Assembly: GCA_035718275.1 (NCBI GenBank)
Contig: DASTHI010000050.1
Location: 1 to 64,000 of the forward strand
Origin: Pseudolabrys sp035718275
GTDB taxonomy: Bacteria > Pseudomonadota > Alphaproteobacteria > Rhizobiales > Xanthobacteraceae
Length of the DNA stretch: 64,000 nt
Direction: 5' to 3'
In this document: positions 48,157 to 56,560 of the stretch, in pieces
Layout: each line of letters opens with the position of its first letter
Numbering within the stretch: position 1 is the first letter of the stretch
Made by a program: the position numbers and the translations under genes
Notes under the pieces: model-generated
Seen by the model: the letters and a program-made list of their open reading frames with translations, nothing else
The model's database searches: none
What the model was told of the DNA's origin: nothing

Positions 48157-49581
48157 ATGCCGCGCACGTTGTTGAAGAACGGTTACGTCGTCACCGTCGA
48201 TGAAGATCGTGCCGTATATCCTGGCGGCTTTGTCGCAGTCGAGGATGCAACGATATCCGCCATCGGTCCAACGTCGGCGGCCTTGAGCGAACGAGAGTTC
48301 GATGAAGTCATCGACGTCTCGGGGTGCATAGTCCTGCCAGGTCTGATCAACTGTCATCAGCATCACTGGTACACGCTGTTCAAGGGGCTCGCGGATGGCT
48401 ATCTGCTCGAAGATTGGGTCAGCGGTTTCCTGCTGCCGCTGACGCTGCAGCTGTCTGAAGAAGCAATGCGGCGCTCCAGCCAGCTGGCAGCAATGGAGAT
48501 GCTCGCGACAGGAACGACCTGCTCGCTCAATCATTCGGTCACGACGACCACGCCCGAGATCGTCCGCGCCACGCTCGAGCCACAGGCTGAATTCGGGATT
48601 CGGCAGGTGTTCGCCAAGGAATTGCGTTGCCGAACCGCCGGCAATCCACGGCATCCCTTTTCACTCGATGAATCGCTTGCTGCGTTCGAAGAGGAGTTCA
48701 AGCGCTGGGACGGGAAAGCCGACGGGCTCATCCGGATGGCGATGGTAATCGAGTCGAATGCGCATTGGGTGGCGGCGGGGATGACAACGGAAGAACTCAT
48801 CTGCAAAGGCTATGAACTCGCGCGCAAGCTCGGCACCCGCATCTCGACTCACATTGCCGGCGGAACATTTTCAATCGAGAAAGGCTTCCTTCGATATTTG
48901 CGCGAAACGGGACGCACGGACGTGCGCTACCTCATGCAGCTCGGTCTCCTTGATCCGCATTGGGTCCTCATCCACGGCATTCATGTAACGGAGCTCGATA
49001 TCGAGCACATGGCTCGCGTCGGCTGCAGTTTTGTCTATACGCCGACAAGTGAATCCATTCGTGGCGGCGGTATCGGGCCATTCGCCAACGCCTGGCGTGC
49101 CGGCGTCAATGTCGCGCTCGGCACCGATGGTCCCATGGTTGACTACAGCGTCGACATGGTCGAGCAGATAAAGGCATGCATGCTGATGCAGCACGTACGG
49201 CATCTCGATCCCACGCGGATGCCGGTCGAGCGCTCGATCGAAATGGCGACCATCAATGCCGCAAGGGCCCTCGGGCTCGACCGCCTCATCGGCTCGCTGA
49301 CGCCGGGCAAACGCGCAGACATTGCGATCTTCGATATGAGCAAGCCCTATGTGGGCGTGCTCCACAGACCGATTTCCACCTTCATCTGTGCAGGTAAGGG
49401 CAGCGACGCGCGGCTTGTCATGGTCAACGGCAGGATTGTCTTCCGCGACGGGGCATTCCCGCGCGTCAAGGACAGTCAGCGCATCGTCAGGGAGGCGGAG
49501 AAAATCGGCGAAAAGATCTTGGCTGCGGCCGGCCTGGGTAGCCGAACCCAGCCGCTGTGGCGGCAATACTCGGCATCATAA
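48157..49581 (+). CDS. Amidohydrolase-family deaminase/chlorohydrolase-type enzyme
   Basis: A 474-residue metal-dependent hydrolase. The HxH-type metal motif is seen in INCHQHHWYTLFKG, a later His in RISTHIAGG, His in VLIHGIHV and the Asp in NVALGTDGPMVDYS, as in the subtype III amidohydrolases (8-oxoguanine deaminase, TrzN/AtzB, guanine deaminase). The C-terminal MVNGRIVFRDG is the usual closing beta-sandwich strand. It probably deaminates or dehalogenates a nitrogen heterocycle. ATG 48157 follows AAAAGGA. Together with two importers and Rid proteins it forms a likely catabolic locus. Confidence 0.88.
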   Translation: MPRTLLKNGYVVTVDEDRAVYPGGFVAVEDATISAIGPTSAALSEREFDEVIDVSGCIVLPGLINCHQHHWYTLFKGLADGYLLEDWVSGFLLPLTLQLSEEAMRRSSQLAAMEMLATGTTCSLNHSVTTTTPEIVRATLEPQAEFGIRQVFAKELRCRTAGNPRHPFSLDESLAAFEEEFKRWDGKADGLIRMAMVIESNAHWVAAGMTTEELICKGYELARKLGTRISTHIAGGTFSIEKGFLRYLRETGRTDVRYLMQLGLLDPHWVLIHGIHVTELDIEHMARVGCSFVYTPTSESIRGGGIGPFANAWRAGVNVALGTDGPMVDYSVDMVEQIKACMLMQHVRHLDPTRMPVERSIEMATINAARALGLDRLIGSLTPGKRADIAIFDMSKPYVGVLHRPISTFICAGKGSDARLVMVNGRIVFRDGAFPRVKDSQRIVREAEKIGEKILAAAGLGSRTQPLWRQYSAS

Positions 49582-49606
49582 TGGCGCCAGGATGTGAGCG
49601 CGGGGC

Positions 49607-50419
49607 ATGGAGGTTTTGGTCGAAAACGTCACCCAAGTGTGGCCCGGTCGCGCCGACGAGCAAGTGGTTGCCCTTCAGGATGTTTCACATCGCTTCGTGT
49701 CGCAACGCTTCTCGTGCCTGCTCGGCCCGAGCGGATGCGGCAAGAGTACACTCGTGCAGATCATCGGCGGGCTCGAAGCAGCAACGGAAGGCCGGGTGCG
49801 GGTCATCGATCCGGTGAATCCGGATCTGACGCGTCCGCTTGGTGCTGATTCTGTTATGGTATGGCAGACGTTGAATCTGTTTCCCTGGCGCAGCGTAATC
49901 GACAACATTGCGTTCGGCCTTGAGATGCAGGGTATCCCGAAAGCGCAGCGGTATGAGCGCGCCAAAGCGCTGATCGGTTCGGTTGGGCTCGCCGGCTTCG
50001 ACGCACACCTGCCTGGGCAATTGTCGGGAGGCATGCGTCAGCGTGTGGCCTTGGCACGCGCGCTGATCATGGAGCGGCCGATCATGCTCATGGACGAGCC
50101 GTTCGGTGCGCTCGATGCGCAGACCAAGATTGTCATGCAGGAGGAGCTTCTCCGCGTATTCGATCAAACAAAGAAGACCATCATCTTTGTCACGCATGCC
50201 ATCGAAGAAGCAATCCTGCTTGGTGATGAAATTGTCGTCATGACGGCCCGTCCCGGCCGCATCAAAGAAGTTTTGCCGGTGGACCTTCCACGTCCGCGTT
50301 CGCTCGAAATGGTGAATTCGAAGGCCTTCGGGGCTCTGTTCGACCGCGCGTTTCATCTTATTCGGGAAGAAGTGATGACCTCCATGGCTCAGCAGAGCAT
50401 GGCTTTGGAGGCGTCATGA
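49607..50419 (+). CDS. ABC importer ATPase (nitrate/sulfonate/taurine type)
   Basis: A 270-residue ATPase with Walker A GPSGCGKST, LFPWRSVIDNIAFGLEM, signature LSGGMRQRVALARALI, Walker B IMLMDEPFGALD and switch VTHAIEEAI. The PWRSVIDNI segment marks the SsuB/TauB-like group. It overlaps the permease gene by 4 bp and lies 25 bp after the amidohydrolase, so the three genes form one operon. Confidence 0.92.
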   Translation: MEVLVENVTQVWPGRADEQVVALQDVSHRFVSQRFSCLLGPSGCGKSTLVQIIGGLEAATEGRVRVIDPVNPDLTRPLGADSVMVWQTLNLFPWRSVIDNIAFGLEMQGIPKAQRYERAKALIGSVGLAGFDAHLPGQLSGGMRQRVALARALIMERPIMLMDEPFGALDAQTKIVMQEELLRVFDQTKKTIIFVTHAIEEAILLGDEIVVMTARPGRIKEVLPVDLPRPRSLEMVNSKAFGALFDRAFHLIREEVMTSMAQQSMALEAS

Positions 50420-51210
50420 GAAAGCGAAAGAGCAAGCTTGCCCGTATGGCGGAAACCGCGACGCCGACCGCCGTCATCCTGGCTGTGCTGTTGGCATGGG
50501 AAGTCGTTGTGCGGTGGCGCGGTATCGCGCCAATCTATCTTCCACCGCCCAGCACCATAACGATCTACCTGTTTCGCATGATTGGAAACGGTTCGATCGA
50601 ATACAATCTGGGCGTTACGCTGCTGCGTATTTTCGCCGGATTTGCGATTGCAGCCCTCGCGGGCGTCACGCTTGGCGTGTTGATGGGAATGTCCCGGCTT
50701 GTCGCGCGAATCGTGGATCCCTGGATTGCGGCGCTCTATCCCTTGCCGAAGATTGCGCTGATACCACTCCTGGTGATCTGGCTCGGCACCGGCGAGGTCT
50801 ACAAGATTGTCATCAGCGCTGTGACCGCCTTTTTCCCGATCGTGATCAGTACCTATGCTGGCATCCGTCAGACCGATCGGGGGTTGATCAAGGCGGCCCA
50901 AGACCTGGGAGCCAATCGTCGTCAGATACAGTTGAAGGTGGTTATCCCCTCGGCAATTCCCAGCATCTTTGCAGGACTTCACCTCGGCATGGGCGTTACC
51001 GTGATCCTGATCGTCGCGGCGGAGATGATCGGCAGCTCAAGTCAGAGCGGAATGGGCTTTTTGCTCATACAGTCCGGACAGGTGATGGAAACCGAAAAGG
51101 TGTTTGCGAGCCTTGTCGTGCTCGCAGTCGTTGGCGCGCTGATTATCAAGCTACAGCAATGGATCGATCGCAAAGTTGCGCCATGGACAATATATCATGG
51201 CGGACAATAA
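50416..51210 (+). CDS. ABC importer permease (SsuC/TauC type)
   Basis: A 264-residue permease with six hydrophobic segments and the loop ALYPLPKIALIPLLVIWLGTGEVYKI, then QDLGANRRQIQLKVVIPSAIPSIFAGLHLGMGV (the EAA-type coupling motif). Start ATG overlaps the ATPase stop. It is the inner-membrane channel of the importer. Confidence 0.92.
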   Translation: MRKRKSKLARMAETATPTAVILAVLLAWEVVVRWRGIAPIYLPPPSTITIYLFRMIGNGSIEYNLGVTLLRIFAGFAIAALAGVTLGVLMGMSRLVARIVDPWIAALYPLPKIALIPLLVIWLGTGEVYKIVISAVTAFFPIVISTYAGIRQTDRGLIKAAQDLGANRRQIQLKVVIPSAIPSIFAGLHLGMGVTVILIVAAEMIGSSSQSGMGFLLIQSGQVMETEKVFASLVVLAVVGALIIKLQQWIDRKVAPWTIYHGGQ

Positions 51211-51232
51211 CGAGCTGTCAGGGAGGGTGACG

Positions 51233-52291
51233 ATGTTGAATATGGCACTGCGGACGTTTGCGGCAGGCGCATTCGCGTTCTGCCTCGGAATTCTGGCGCA
51301 TCAGTCAGCAAATGCTGCGGATGTGGTGCGGGTCGGGGAGGGCCCGTTCATCACCGGAGGCGGTTTCTACGTCGCCAACGAGCGCGGCTACTTCAAGAAG
51401 ATGGGACTTGAAATTCAGGTCAAGAAATTCAACGACGGCGCGCTCGCGGTGCCGGCGATCCTCGCCGGCGAGCTGGACATTACATTGATGACCGCGAACG
51501 CGAGTTTCTTCAACAGCGTTGCAAAGGGCGCTCCTCTCGTCATCGTGCTCGACCGCGGCCACAACCGACCCGGCTATGGCTATCTGGCGGTGAACGTTAC
51601 CCAGGAACTGTACGACCAGGGGGTTCGTTCGCTCGCCGATTTTGCAAAGCTCAAAGGCAAGAAAATGGGCGTCGGCGCTGTCGGCAGCATCAATCAGTAC
51701 GATACGGCTCGGGCACTGCAGAAAGCGGGCCTCGATCCCCGCAAGGATGTGACATGGATCGTTGGAGTGTCACAGCCCGATCTCATGAAAATGCTCGGGC
51801 AGAAACAGGTGGATCTGACGGATCTTGCTTATCAGTTCGGCTATTTTGCGCAGAACAATAAATGGGGCCCGATCGTCGCCAATGGCGATCAGATCGAGCC
51901 GAACAGCTCGATTGGTGTGTATGCCGCGAACAAGAATTTCGTCAGGGACAAGCGCGATGTTCTGGTACGTTTCGCGATGGCCTATCTGCAGGGCGTGAAG
52001 GAATTCGACGCCGCGGCGAAGGCGCCCGATGCCAATCAGGAAATCCTGGAAATTCTTGCCAGAAACACCTTCCTGAACAAGCCTGAACTCATCAAGGCAA
52101 TTGCGCCCTACTGGTCGTATACGAGCGAGGATGGCATCCCGCCGATCGATTCAATCATGGCCATGCAGGACTACTGGGCCGACTATTTCACCTACGTGGA
52201 AAAGAAAGCCACGCGCGAACAGCTTTTCGACCTGTCGGTGGCGCAGGAGGCAAAGAAACGGCTTGACGCGGAAGCGCCATTCAAGAAGTAG
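51233..52291 (+). CDS. NMT1/SsuA-type periplasmic binding protein
   Basis: A 352-residue binding protein with signal peptide (FAAGAFAFCLGILAHQSANA) and an NMT1/SsuA-like fold: VRVGEGPFITGGGFYVANERGYFKKMGLEIQV, FNDGALAVPAILAGELDITLMT, and KKMGVGAVGSINQYDTARALQKAGLDP. ATG 51233 is chosen to start the signal peptide; GGGAGGG lies upstream. The family binds sulfonates, pyrimidine precursors, nitrate or aromatic acids; the ligand here is unknown. It is the last gene of the amidohydrolase operon. Confidence 0.88.
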   Translation: MLNMALRTFAAGAFAFCLGILAHQSANAADVVRVGEGPFITGGGFYVANERGYFKKMGLEIQVKKFNDGALAVPAILAGELDITLMTANASFFNSVAKGAPLVIVLDRGHNRPGYGYLAVNVTQELYDQGVRSLADFAKLKGKKMGVGAVGSINQYDTARALQKAGLDPRKDVTWIVGVSQPDLMKMLGQKQVDLTDLAYQFGYFAQNNKWGPIVANGDQIEPNSSIGVYAANKNFVRDKRDVLVRFAMAYLQGVKEFDAAAKAPDANQEILEILARNTFLNKPELIKAIAPYWSYTSEDGIPPIDSIMAMQDYWADYFTYVEKKATREQLFDLSVAQEAKKRLDAEAPFKK

Positions 52292-52301
52292 CCGGTTGTA
52301 A

Positions 52302-52336
52302 CCAAGGTGGCCCCTCGTTGAAGCGGGCCGCCTTGG
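52302..52336 (+). terminator. Hairpin after the SsuA-type binding-protein gene
   Basis: CCAAGGTGGCCC and GGGCCGCCTTGG pair over 12 positions (one G-T pair) across an 11-base loop, 10 bp after the stop codon. A weak T-rich stretch follows. It probably ends the amidohydrolase operon. Confidence 0.7.
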
Positions 52337-52468
52337 AACTTTACCGATCGCCTGTCCATGACCTGACGCATTGGTGACCCTATTGGCGCGCCTTGCATTC
52401 GAAACCCTGCCGACTCAAGGGGGATTTGATAAACGGCCACTTACATATTAAGTGCGGCTGCGGATCTC

Positions 52469-52542
52469 GCGGGTGTAGCTCAATGGTAGAGCAACAGCCT
52501 TCCAAGCTGATGACGAGGGTTCGATTCCCTTCACCCGCTCCA
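52469..52542 (+). tRNA. tRNA-Gly (anticodon TCC)
   Basis: The acceptor stem GCGGGTG/CACCCGC, D-arm GCTC-AATGGTA-GAGC, anticodon loop CTTCCAA (anticodon TCC) and T-arm with GGTTCGATTCC are all visible, and CCA is encoded at the 3' end. It reads GGA glycine codons. Confidence 0.95.
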
Positions 52543-52756
52543 GACCTTTTCTGGTCTTAGTGGGTTGCTAGCGACCAAAGCGTCAAATGAGAGGCTCACG
52601 GGTGTGTGGCCCGGTGAAAAAAGCCGTCAAAGTGATTAATTCGTCCTCAATTCGACCTTCCGGTGGACTTATGGTTATTGACTCCCCAGTCTCCCCGGCC
52701 GCAGGGGCCGTTCTGGGGGTTACCGGTACGCCAGGCCGTGTCCCAGATGGCTTCCG

Positions 52757-52820
52757 CCCTTGTAAACGCACGGTGCCCTTGCAAACGCACGGTGTATGGT
52801 GCCCTTGCAAACGCACGGTG
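52757..52820 (+). repeat. Three 19-bp direct repeats upstream of tRNA-Trp
   Basis: CCCTTGTAAACGCACGGTG (52757-52775), CCCTTGCAAACGCACGGTG (52776-52794) and the same 19-mer again (52802-52820), the last two separated by TATGGTG. The third copy is followed at once by TATAATG (52821-52827), a consensus -10 element that could drive tRNA-Trp and secE-nusG. No gene was seen in the rest of the 337-bp gap between the two tRNA genes. Confidence 0.85.
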
Positions 52821-52879
52821 TATAATGCATGACATCGCGGCGGCGGACCCTTATATGGTCCGCCGCATCCGCTTTACGG

Positions 52880-52955
52880 AGGAGTGTAGCTCAATGGCTA
52901 GAGCACCGGTCTCCAAAACCGGGGGTTGGGGGTTCGAGTCCCTCCACTCCTGCCA
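52880..52955 (+). tRNA. tRNA-Trp (anticodon CCA)
   Basis: The acceptor stem AGGAGTG/CACTCCT, D-arm GCTC-AATGGCTA-GAGC, anticodon stem CCGGT/ACCGG with loop CTCCAAA (anticodon CCA), T-arm GGTTCGAGTCC and encoded CCA are complete. Its position directly before secE-nusG is the usual one in alphaproteobacteria. Confidence 0.96.
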
Positions 52956-52992
52956 GCGGGGACCGCATACTGGAGATTGAGAGCGAGCAAAT

Positions 52993-53220
52993 ATGAGCGA
53001 TCAAGCGCCCGCAGAGGGCCGACGCAAGCGGGTCAACCTGTTTCGTTTTCTGCAGGAAGTGCGCGAGGAAACGCGCAAGGTGACATGGCCGTCGCGCCGG
53101 GAAACCGCAATCACCACTGCCATGGTGTTCGTCATGGTGGCGATCGCGTCCGTTTTTTTCCTGATTGCAGATCAGGTGATGCGCTTTGCCATCACGTTCG
53201 TGCTTGGCCTCGCCAGCTGA
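52993..53220 (+). CDS. secE: Protein translocase subunit SecE
   Basis: A 75-residue single-span SecE of the short bacterial form: the amphipathic RFLQEVREETRKVTWPSRRET followed by the transmembrane TAMVFVMVAIASVFFLIADQVMRF. It clamps SecY in the Sec translocon of the inner membrane. The gene lies 37 bp after tRNA-Trp and 13 bp before nusG. Confidence 0.96.
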   Translation: MSDQAPAEGRRKRVNLFRFLQEVREETRKVTWPSRRETAITTAMVFVMVAIASVFFLIADQVMRFAITFVLGLAS

Positions 53221-53233
53221 AGGTTCAGACAGG

Positions 53234-53800
53234 ATGAATGACACCGTCACCGAAACGTCGGCATCGACGAGGCCAAAGCGCTGGTACATCGTTCATGCCT
53301 ATTCCAATTTCGAGAACAAGGTCGCAGATTCGATCCGCGAGCAGGCCAAGCAGCGCGGCCTTTCCGAACACATTGGCGAGGTATTGGTCCCCAAGGAGAA
53401 GGTCACCGAGGCGCGGCGCGGCCGGAAGGTAGAGACTGAACGCAAGTTTTTCCCCGGCTATGTTCTGGTGAAGATGGATTTGACGGACGAGGTCTACCAT
53501 CTCATCAAGAACACGCCCAAGGTCACCGGCTTTCTTGGAAGCGACAAGAAGCCAATGCCGATTTCAGATGCGGAAGCCGACCGCATTCTGCACCAGGTCC
53601 AAGAGGGCATTGAGCGGCCAAAGCCGGCGGTATCGTTCGAGGTCGGCGAGCAGGTGCGCGTGTCGGATGGTCCATTCGCCTCATTCAATGGGGTCGTCGA
53701 GGAGGTCGATGAAGGCCGTTCGCGCGTGAAGGTCGCGGTGTCGATCTTTGGCCGCGCGACGCCCGTTGAATTGGAGTTCGGGCAGGTGGAGAAGCTGTGA
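53234..53800 (+). CDS. nusG: Transcription termination/antitermination factor NusG
   Basis: A 188-residue NusG with NGN domain (RWYIVHAYSNFENKVADSIREQA, KFFPGYVLVKMDLTDEVYHLIKNTPKVTGFLG) and C-terminal KOW domain (FEVGEQVRVSDGPFASFNGVVEEVDEGRSRVKVAVSIFGRATPVELEF). It binds RNA polymerase and couples it to ribosomes or Rho. ATG 53234 gives MNDTVTE; the longer frame from 53186 overlaps secE and has no site. Confidence 0.96.
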   Translation: MNDTVTETSASTRPKRWYIVHAYSNFENKVADSIREQAKQRGLSEHIGEVLVPKEKVTEARRGRKVETERKFFPGYVLVKMDLTDEVYHLIKNTPKVTGFLGSDKKPMPISDAEADRILHQVQEGIERPKPAVSFEVGEQVRVSDGPFASFNGVVEEVDEGRSRVKVAVSIFGRATPVELEFGQVEKL

Positions 53801-53851
53801 CCATGGACATTAATCAGTGATCAGGCGGCGAGAAGAGTTCTTTCCTGCCCC

Positions 53852-53886
53852 CCTGAGTCCTGATACCTGATACCTGATCCCTGACA
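53852..53886. repeat. Heptamer tandem array CCTGANN between nusG and rplK
   Basis: Five consecutive 7-bp units, CCTGAGT, CCTGATA, CCTGATA, CCTGATC, CCTGACA, followed after two bases by a sixth partial unit CCTGATT. The rest of the 150-bp nusG-rplK gap is unremarkable. The array lies in the expected transcript leader of rplKA. Confidence 0.85.
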
Positions 53887-53950
53887 TCCCTGATTGTGGG
53901 AGGTGAGGCGGCGCCAACCGTCAATATCCGCACCACTAACGGAGTAAACA

Positions 53951-54379
53951 ATGGCAAAGAAAGTCACTGGATTTCTGAAATTGCAGGTGCCGGCAGGCGC
54001 TGCCAATCCATCGCCCCCGATCGGGCCAGCGCTTGGTCAGCGCGGGCTCAACATCATGGAGTTCTGCAAGGCGTTCAACGCACAGACGCAGAAGATGGAG
54101 AAGGGCGTTCCGATCCCAGTCATCATCACGACCTATCAGGATCGCTCCTTCACCTTCGAAATGAAGACGCCGCCAGTGTCTTATTTCCTCAAGAAGGCTG
54201 CCAAGCTCGAGAGCGGATCGAAGACACCGGGACGCGACACGGCGGGACAGGTCACAAAGAAGCAGGTCCGCGAAATCGCCGAGCAGAAAATGAAGGATCT
54301 CAACTGCGATACGGTTGAGGCCGCGATGAAGATGGTCGAAGGCTCCGCCCGCTCGATGGGCCTGGCGGTGACGGAGTAA
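53951..54379 (+). CDS. rplK: 50S ribosomal protein L11
   Basis: A 142-residue L11: KLQVPAGAANPSPPIGPALGQRGLNIMEFCKAFNAQT in the N-terminal domain and KTPGRDTAGQVTKKQVREIAEQKMKDLN in the rRNA-binding C-terminal domain. It forms the GTPase-associated centre with 23S rRNA and L10/L12. Length is standard. It is 6 bp upstream of rplA. Confidence 0.97.
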   Translation: MAKKVTGFLKLQVPAGAANPSPPIGPALGQRGLNIMEFCKAFNAQTQKMEKGVPIPVIITTYQDRSFTFEMKTPPVSYFLKKAAKLESGSKTPGRDTAGQVTKKQVREIAEQKMKDLNCDTVEAAMKMVEGSARSMGLAVTE

Positions 54380-54384
54380 CAGCC

Positions 54385-55092
54385 ATGCGCATCGGAAAAC
54401 GCTTGAAAGCTGCCCGCAACGGGATTGATCGCGAGAAGGCCTACCCCATCACCGAGGCCGTAAAACTCGTGAAGGAACGCGCGAAGGCGAAATTCGACGA
54501 GACAATCGAGGTCGCCATGAACCTTGGGGTGGATCCGACTCATGCGGATCAGATGGTGCGCGGTGTCGTTACGCTGCCGAATGGCTCAGGACGAACCTTG
54601 CGCGTCGGCGTATTCGCACGTGGGGCCAAGGCGGACGAAGCGAAAGCGGCCGGTGCCGACGTCGTTGGAGCGGAAGACCTGGTCGAGCAGGTGAGCAAAG
54701 GCGAAATCAATTTCGATCGCTGCATTGCGACCCCCGACATGATGCCCCTTGTCGGACGGCTCGGTAAGGTGCTGGGACCGCGCGGGATCATGCCAAACCC
54801 GAAGGTGGGAACTGTGACCATGGACGTCACCAACGCGATCAAGGGCGCAAAGGGCGGGTCGGTCGAGTTCCGCGTGGAGAAAGCCGGCATTGTCCAGGCA
54901 GGCGTGGGAAAGGCTTCGTTCTCAGAAGACAAGCTCATCGAAAACATCAAGGCCTTCGCCGATGCGGTGCAGAAGGCGAAGCCTCCCGGCGCGAAGGGGC
55001 ACTACATCAATAAGGTGGCGATATCCTCGACGATGGGCCCGGGAGTGAAAGTCGAGATCCCCAGTCTTTTCGGGGGTGGGTCCGGCCATTGA
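54385..55092 (+). CDS. rplA: 50S ribosomal protein L1
   Basis: A 235-residue L1 with the expected MRIGKRLKAARNGIDREKAYPITEAVKLVKERAKAKFDETIE opening (shown in part), the LPNGSGRTLRVGVFARG core, LVGRLGKVLGPRGIMPNPKVGTVT and GHYINKVAISSTMGPGVKVE. It forms the L1 stalk near the E site and in many bacteria represses its own operon by binding the mRNA leader. Confidence 0.97.
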   Translation: MRIGKRLKAARNGIDREKAYPITEAVKLVKERAKAKFDETIEVAMNLGVDPTHADQMVRGVVTLPNGSGRTLRVGVFARGAKADEAKAAGADVVGAEDLVEQVSKGEINFDRCIATPDMMPLVGRLGKVLGPRGIMPNPKVGTVTMDVTNAIKGAKGGSVEFRVEKAGIVQAGVGKASFSEDKLIENIKAFADAVQKAKPPGAKGHYINKVAISSTMGPGVKVEIPSLFGGGSGH

Positions 55093-55615
55093 ACGAGCGC
55101 TCCATCGATTCGAATTTCCTCAAAAGACCCTTGGCAAAAGGGGTGCAAAGGTCTAAATGGGGGCTATCGGGCGTGCCGGCCCAATTTGTCGGCGCGCCTT
55201 TGCGCGTCTCTGCAAACCTGTGGTGATCTGAATTTATTCCTTTTGGAAACCCGCTTGGGAGCTCTGAAGGGATAAGGTCCGACGCCATTTGCGAATGCCC
55301 TGGCGCGCAGGGCCGTCCCGCAAAAACGGAGCGGCCCACCTGTCCGAGACTGCCGGCGCTGAGGTCCATCGACCGACGCTTAATTTCGCAAGAGGCCAGC
55401 ACAGATGGGGAAGCGACCCGAGTTTGTGCACCCGTGCGGTGCACCAGTTTGGTTCGACCTCGGAGACCCGTGCGGTCAAAAGCCGTTTGGGGGGCAGGCT
55501 TCTTGAAGAGTCGTTCTGCCTGGTTCGCTACGCGTGAATCGAGCGGGACGGCTGGTAGCAACCGGCGGTTCCGCAGGTGATGCGGGGCAACCGCCAAAAC
55601 CGGAAAGAGCTTGCA
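55093..55615 (+). other. Long rplA-rplJ spacer, probable rplJL promoter and L10 leader
   Basis: A 523-bp stretch separates rplA from rplJ. In bacteria this spacer normally carries the rplJL promoter and a structured mRNA leader bound by the L10-L12 complex. Here several GC-rich inverted segments are visible, for example around 55170-55200. No open frame has coding character. The leader role is from general knowledge; the exact structure was not determined. Confidence 0.5.
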
Positions 55616-56134
55616 GTGGATCGAGCGGCTAAGCAGGAGTCCATCACTGAACTGAACGGGGTCTTCAAGACCTCGAACGTGGTGGTGGTGGCTCATTATT
55701 CAGGCCTCACCGTTGCCCAGATGCAGACTCTGCGCAAGCAGATGAAGCTGGCTGGAGCGCAGGTGAAGGTTGCAAAAAACCGTCTCGCCAGGATCGCACT
55801 CAAAGACACCGACGCCGCTTCCATCGCGCCCCTCCTGAAGGGGCCGACCTTGATTGCCTTCTCGGGCGATCCGGTGGCGGCGCCGAAAGTGGCCGTCGAT
55901 TTCGCCAAAGCCAACGAGCGATTCGTGGTTCTCGGCGGAGTGATGGGCAAAACGGCTTTGGATACCAACGGCGTCAAGGCGCTTGCCGCTCTGCCGTCGT
56001 TGGATGAACTGCGCGCAAAGCTTGTCGGACTGGTTCAGGCTCCGGCGACCAAGATCGCACAGCTCGCTAACGCTCCCGCGGCCAAGGTCGCGCGCGTGGT
56101 CCAGGCTTTTGCCTCGAAGGGCGCTGCGGCCTGA
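55616..56134 (+). CDS. rplJ: 50S ribosomal protein L10
   Basis: A 172-residue L10: KQESITELNGVFKTSNVVVVAHYSGLTVAQMQTLRKQMKLAGA (in part), VKVAKNRLARIALKDTD, then PSLDELRAKLVGLVQAPATKIAQLANAPAAKVARV, whose C-terminal helix binds L12 dimers. GTG 55616 (VDRAAKQ) matches homolog starts and follows GGAAAGAG; frame codons from 55577 are leader. Confidence 0.96.
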   Translation: MDRAAKQESITELNGVFKTSNVVVVAHYSGLTVAQMQTLRKQMKLAGAQVKVAKNRLARIALKDTDAASIAPLLKGPTLIAFSGDPVAAPKVAVDFAKANERFVVLGGVMGKTALDTNGVKALAALPSLDELRAKLVGLVQAPATKIAQLANAPAAKVARVVQAFASKGAAA

Positions 56135-56179
56135 CGCCAACACTCAAATTCTCTGGTTCGAACCAACAGGAACTGAACA

Positions 56180-56560
56180 ATGGCTGACCTGCAGAAGATC
56201 GTTGATGAATTGTCTGGGCTCACCGTCCTCGAGGCGGCTGATCTGGCGAAAATGCTTGAAGAGAAGTGGGGCGTTTCGGCTGCCGCCGCGGTGGCGGTTG
56301 CAGCGGGCCCTGCCGGCGCGGCCGGTGGCGCGCCTGCCGCCGAAGAAAAAACCGAGTTCACGGTGGTTCTTGCCAGTGCCGGCGACAAGAAGATCGAGGT
56401 GATCAAGGAAGTGCGGGCACTCACTGGGCTCGGTCTGAAGGAGGCCAAGGATCTCGTCGAGAGTGCTCCGAAGCCGGTGAAGGAAGGCGTCAGCAAGGAG
56501 GAGGCCGACAAGATGAAGGCCACTCTCGAAAAGGTTGGCGCCAAGGTTGAGCTTAAGTAG
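56180..56560 (+). CDS. rplL: 50S ribosomal protein L7/L12
   Basis: A 126-residue L7/L12: N-terminal dimer helices (ADLQKIVDELSGLTVLEAADLAKMLEEKWGV), an Ala-rich hinge, and the C-terminal factor-binding domain (TEFTVVLASAGDKKIEVIKEVRALTGLGLKEAKDLVESAPKPVKEGV). Present in several copies on the stalk. Its stop codon lies inside a perfect stem-loop. 46 bp after rplJ. Confidence 0.97.
   Translation: MADLQKIVDELSGLTVLEAADLAKMLEEKWGVSAAAAVAVAAGPAGAAGGAPAAEEKTEFTVVLASAGDKKIEVIKEVRALTGLGLKEAKDLVESAPKPVKEGVSKEEADKMKATLEKVGAKVELK

Noticed and set aside
52757..52820. Possible CRISPR array
   Set aside because: Only three 19-bp units, two of them adjacent without spacers, and no cas genes in the window.
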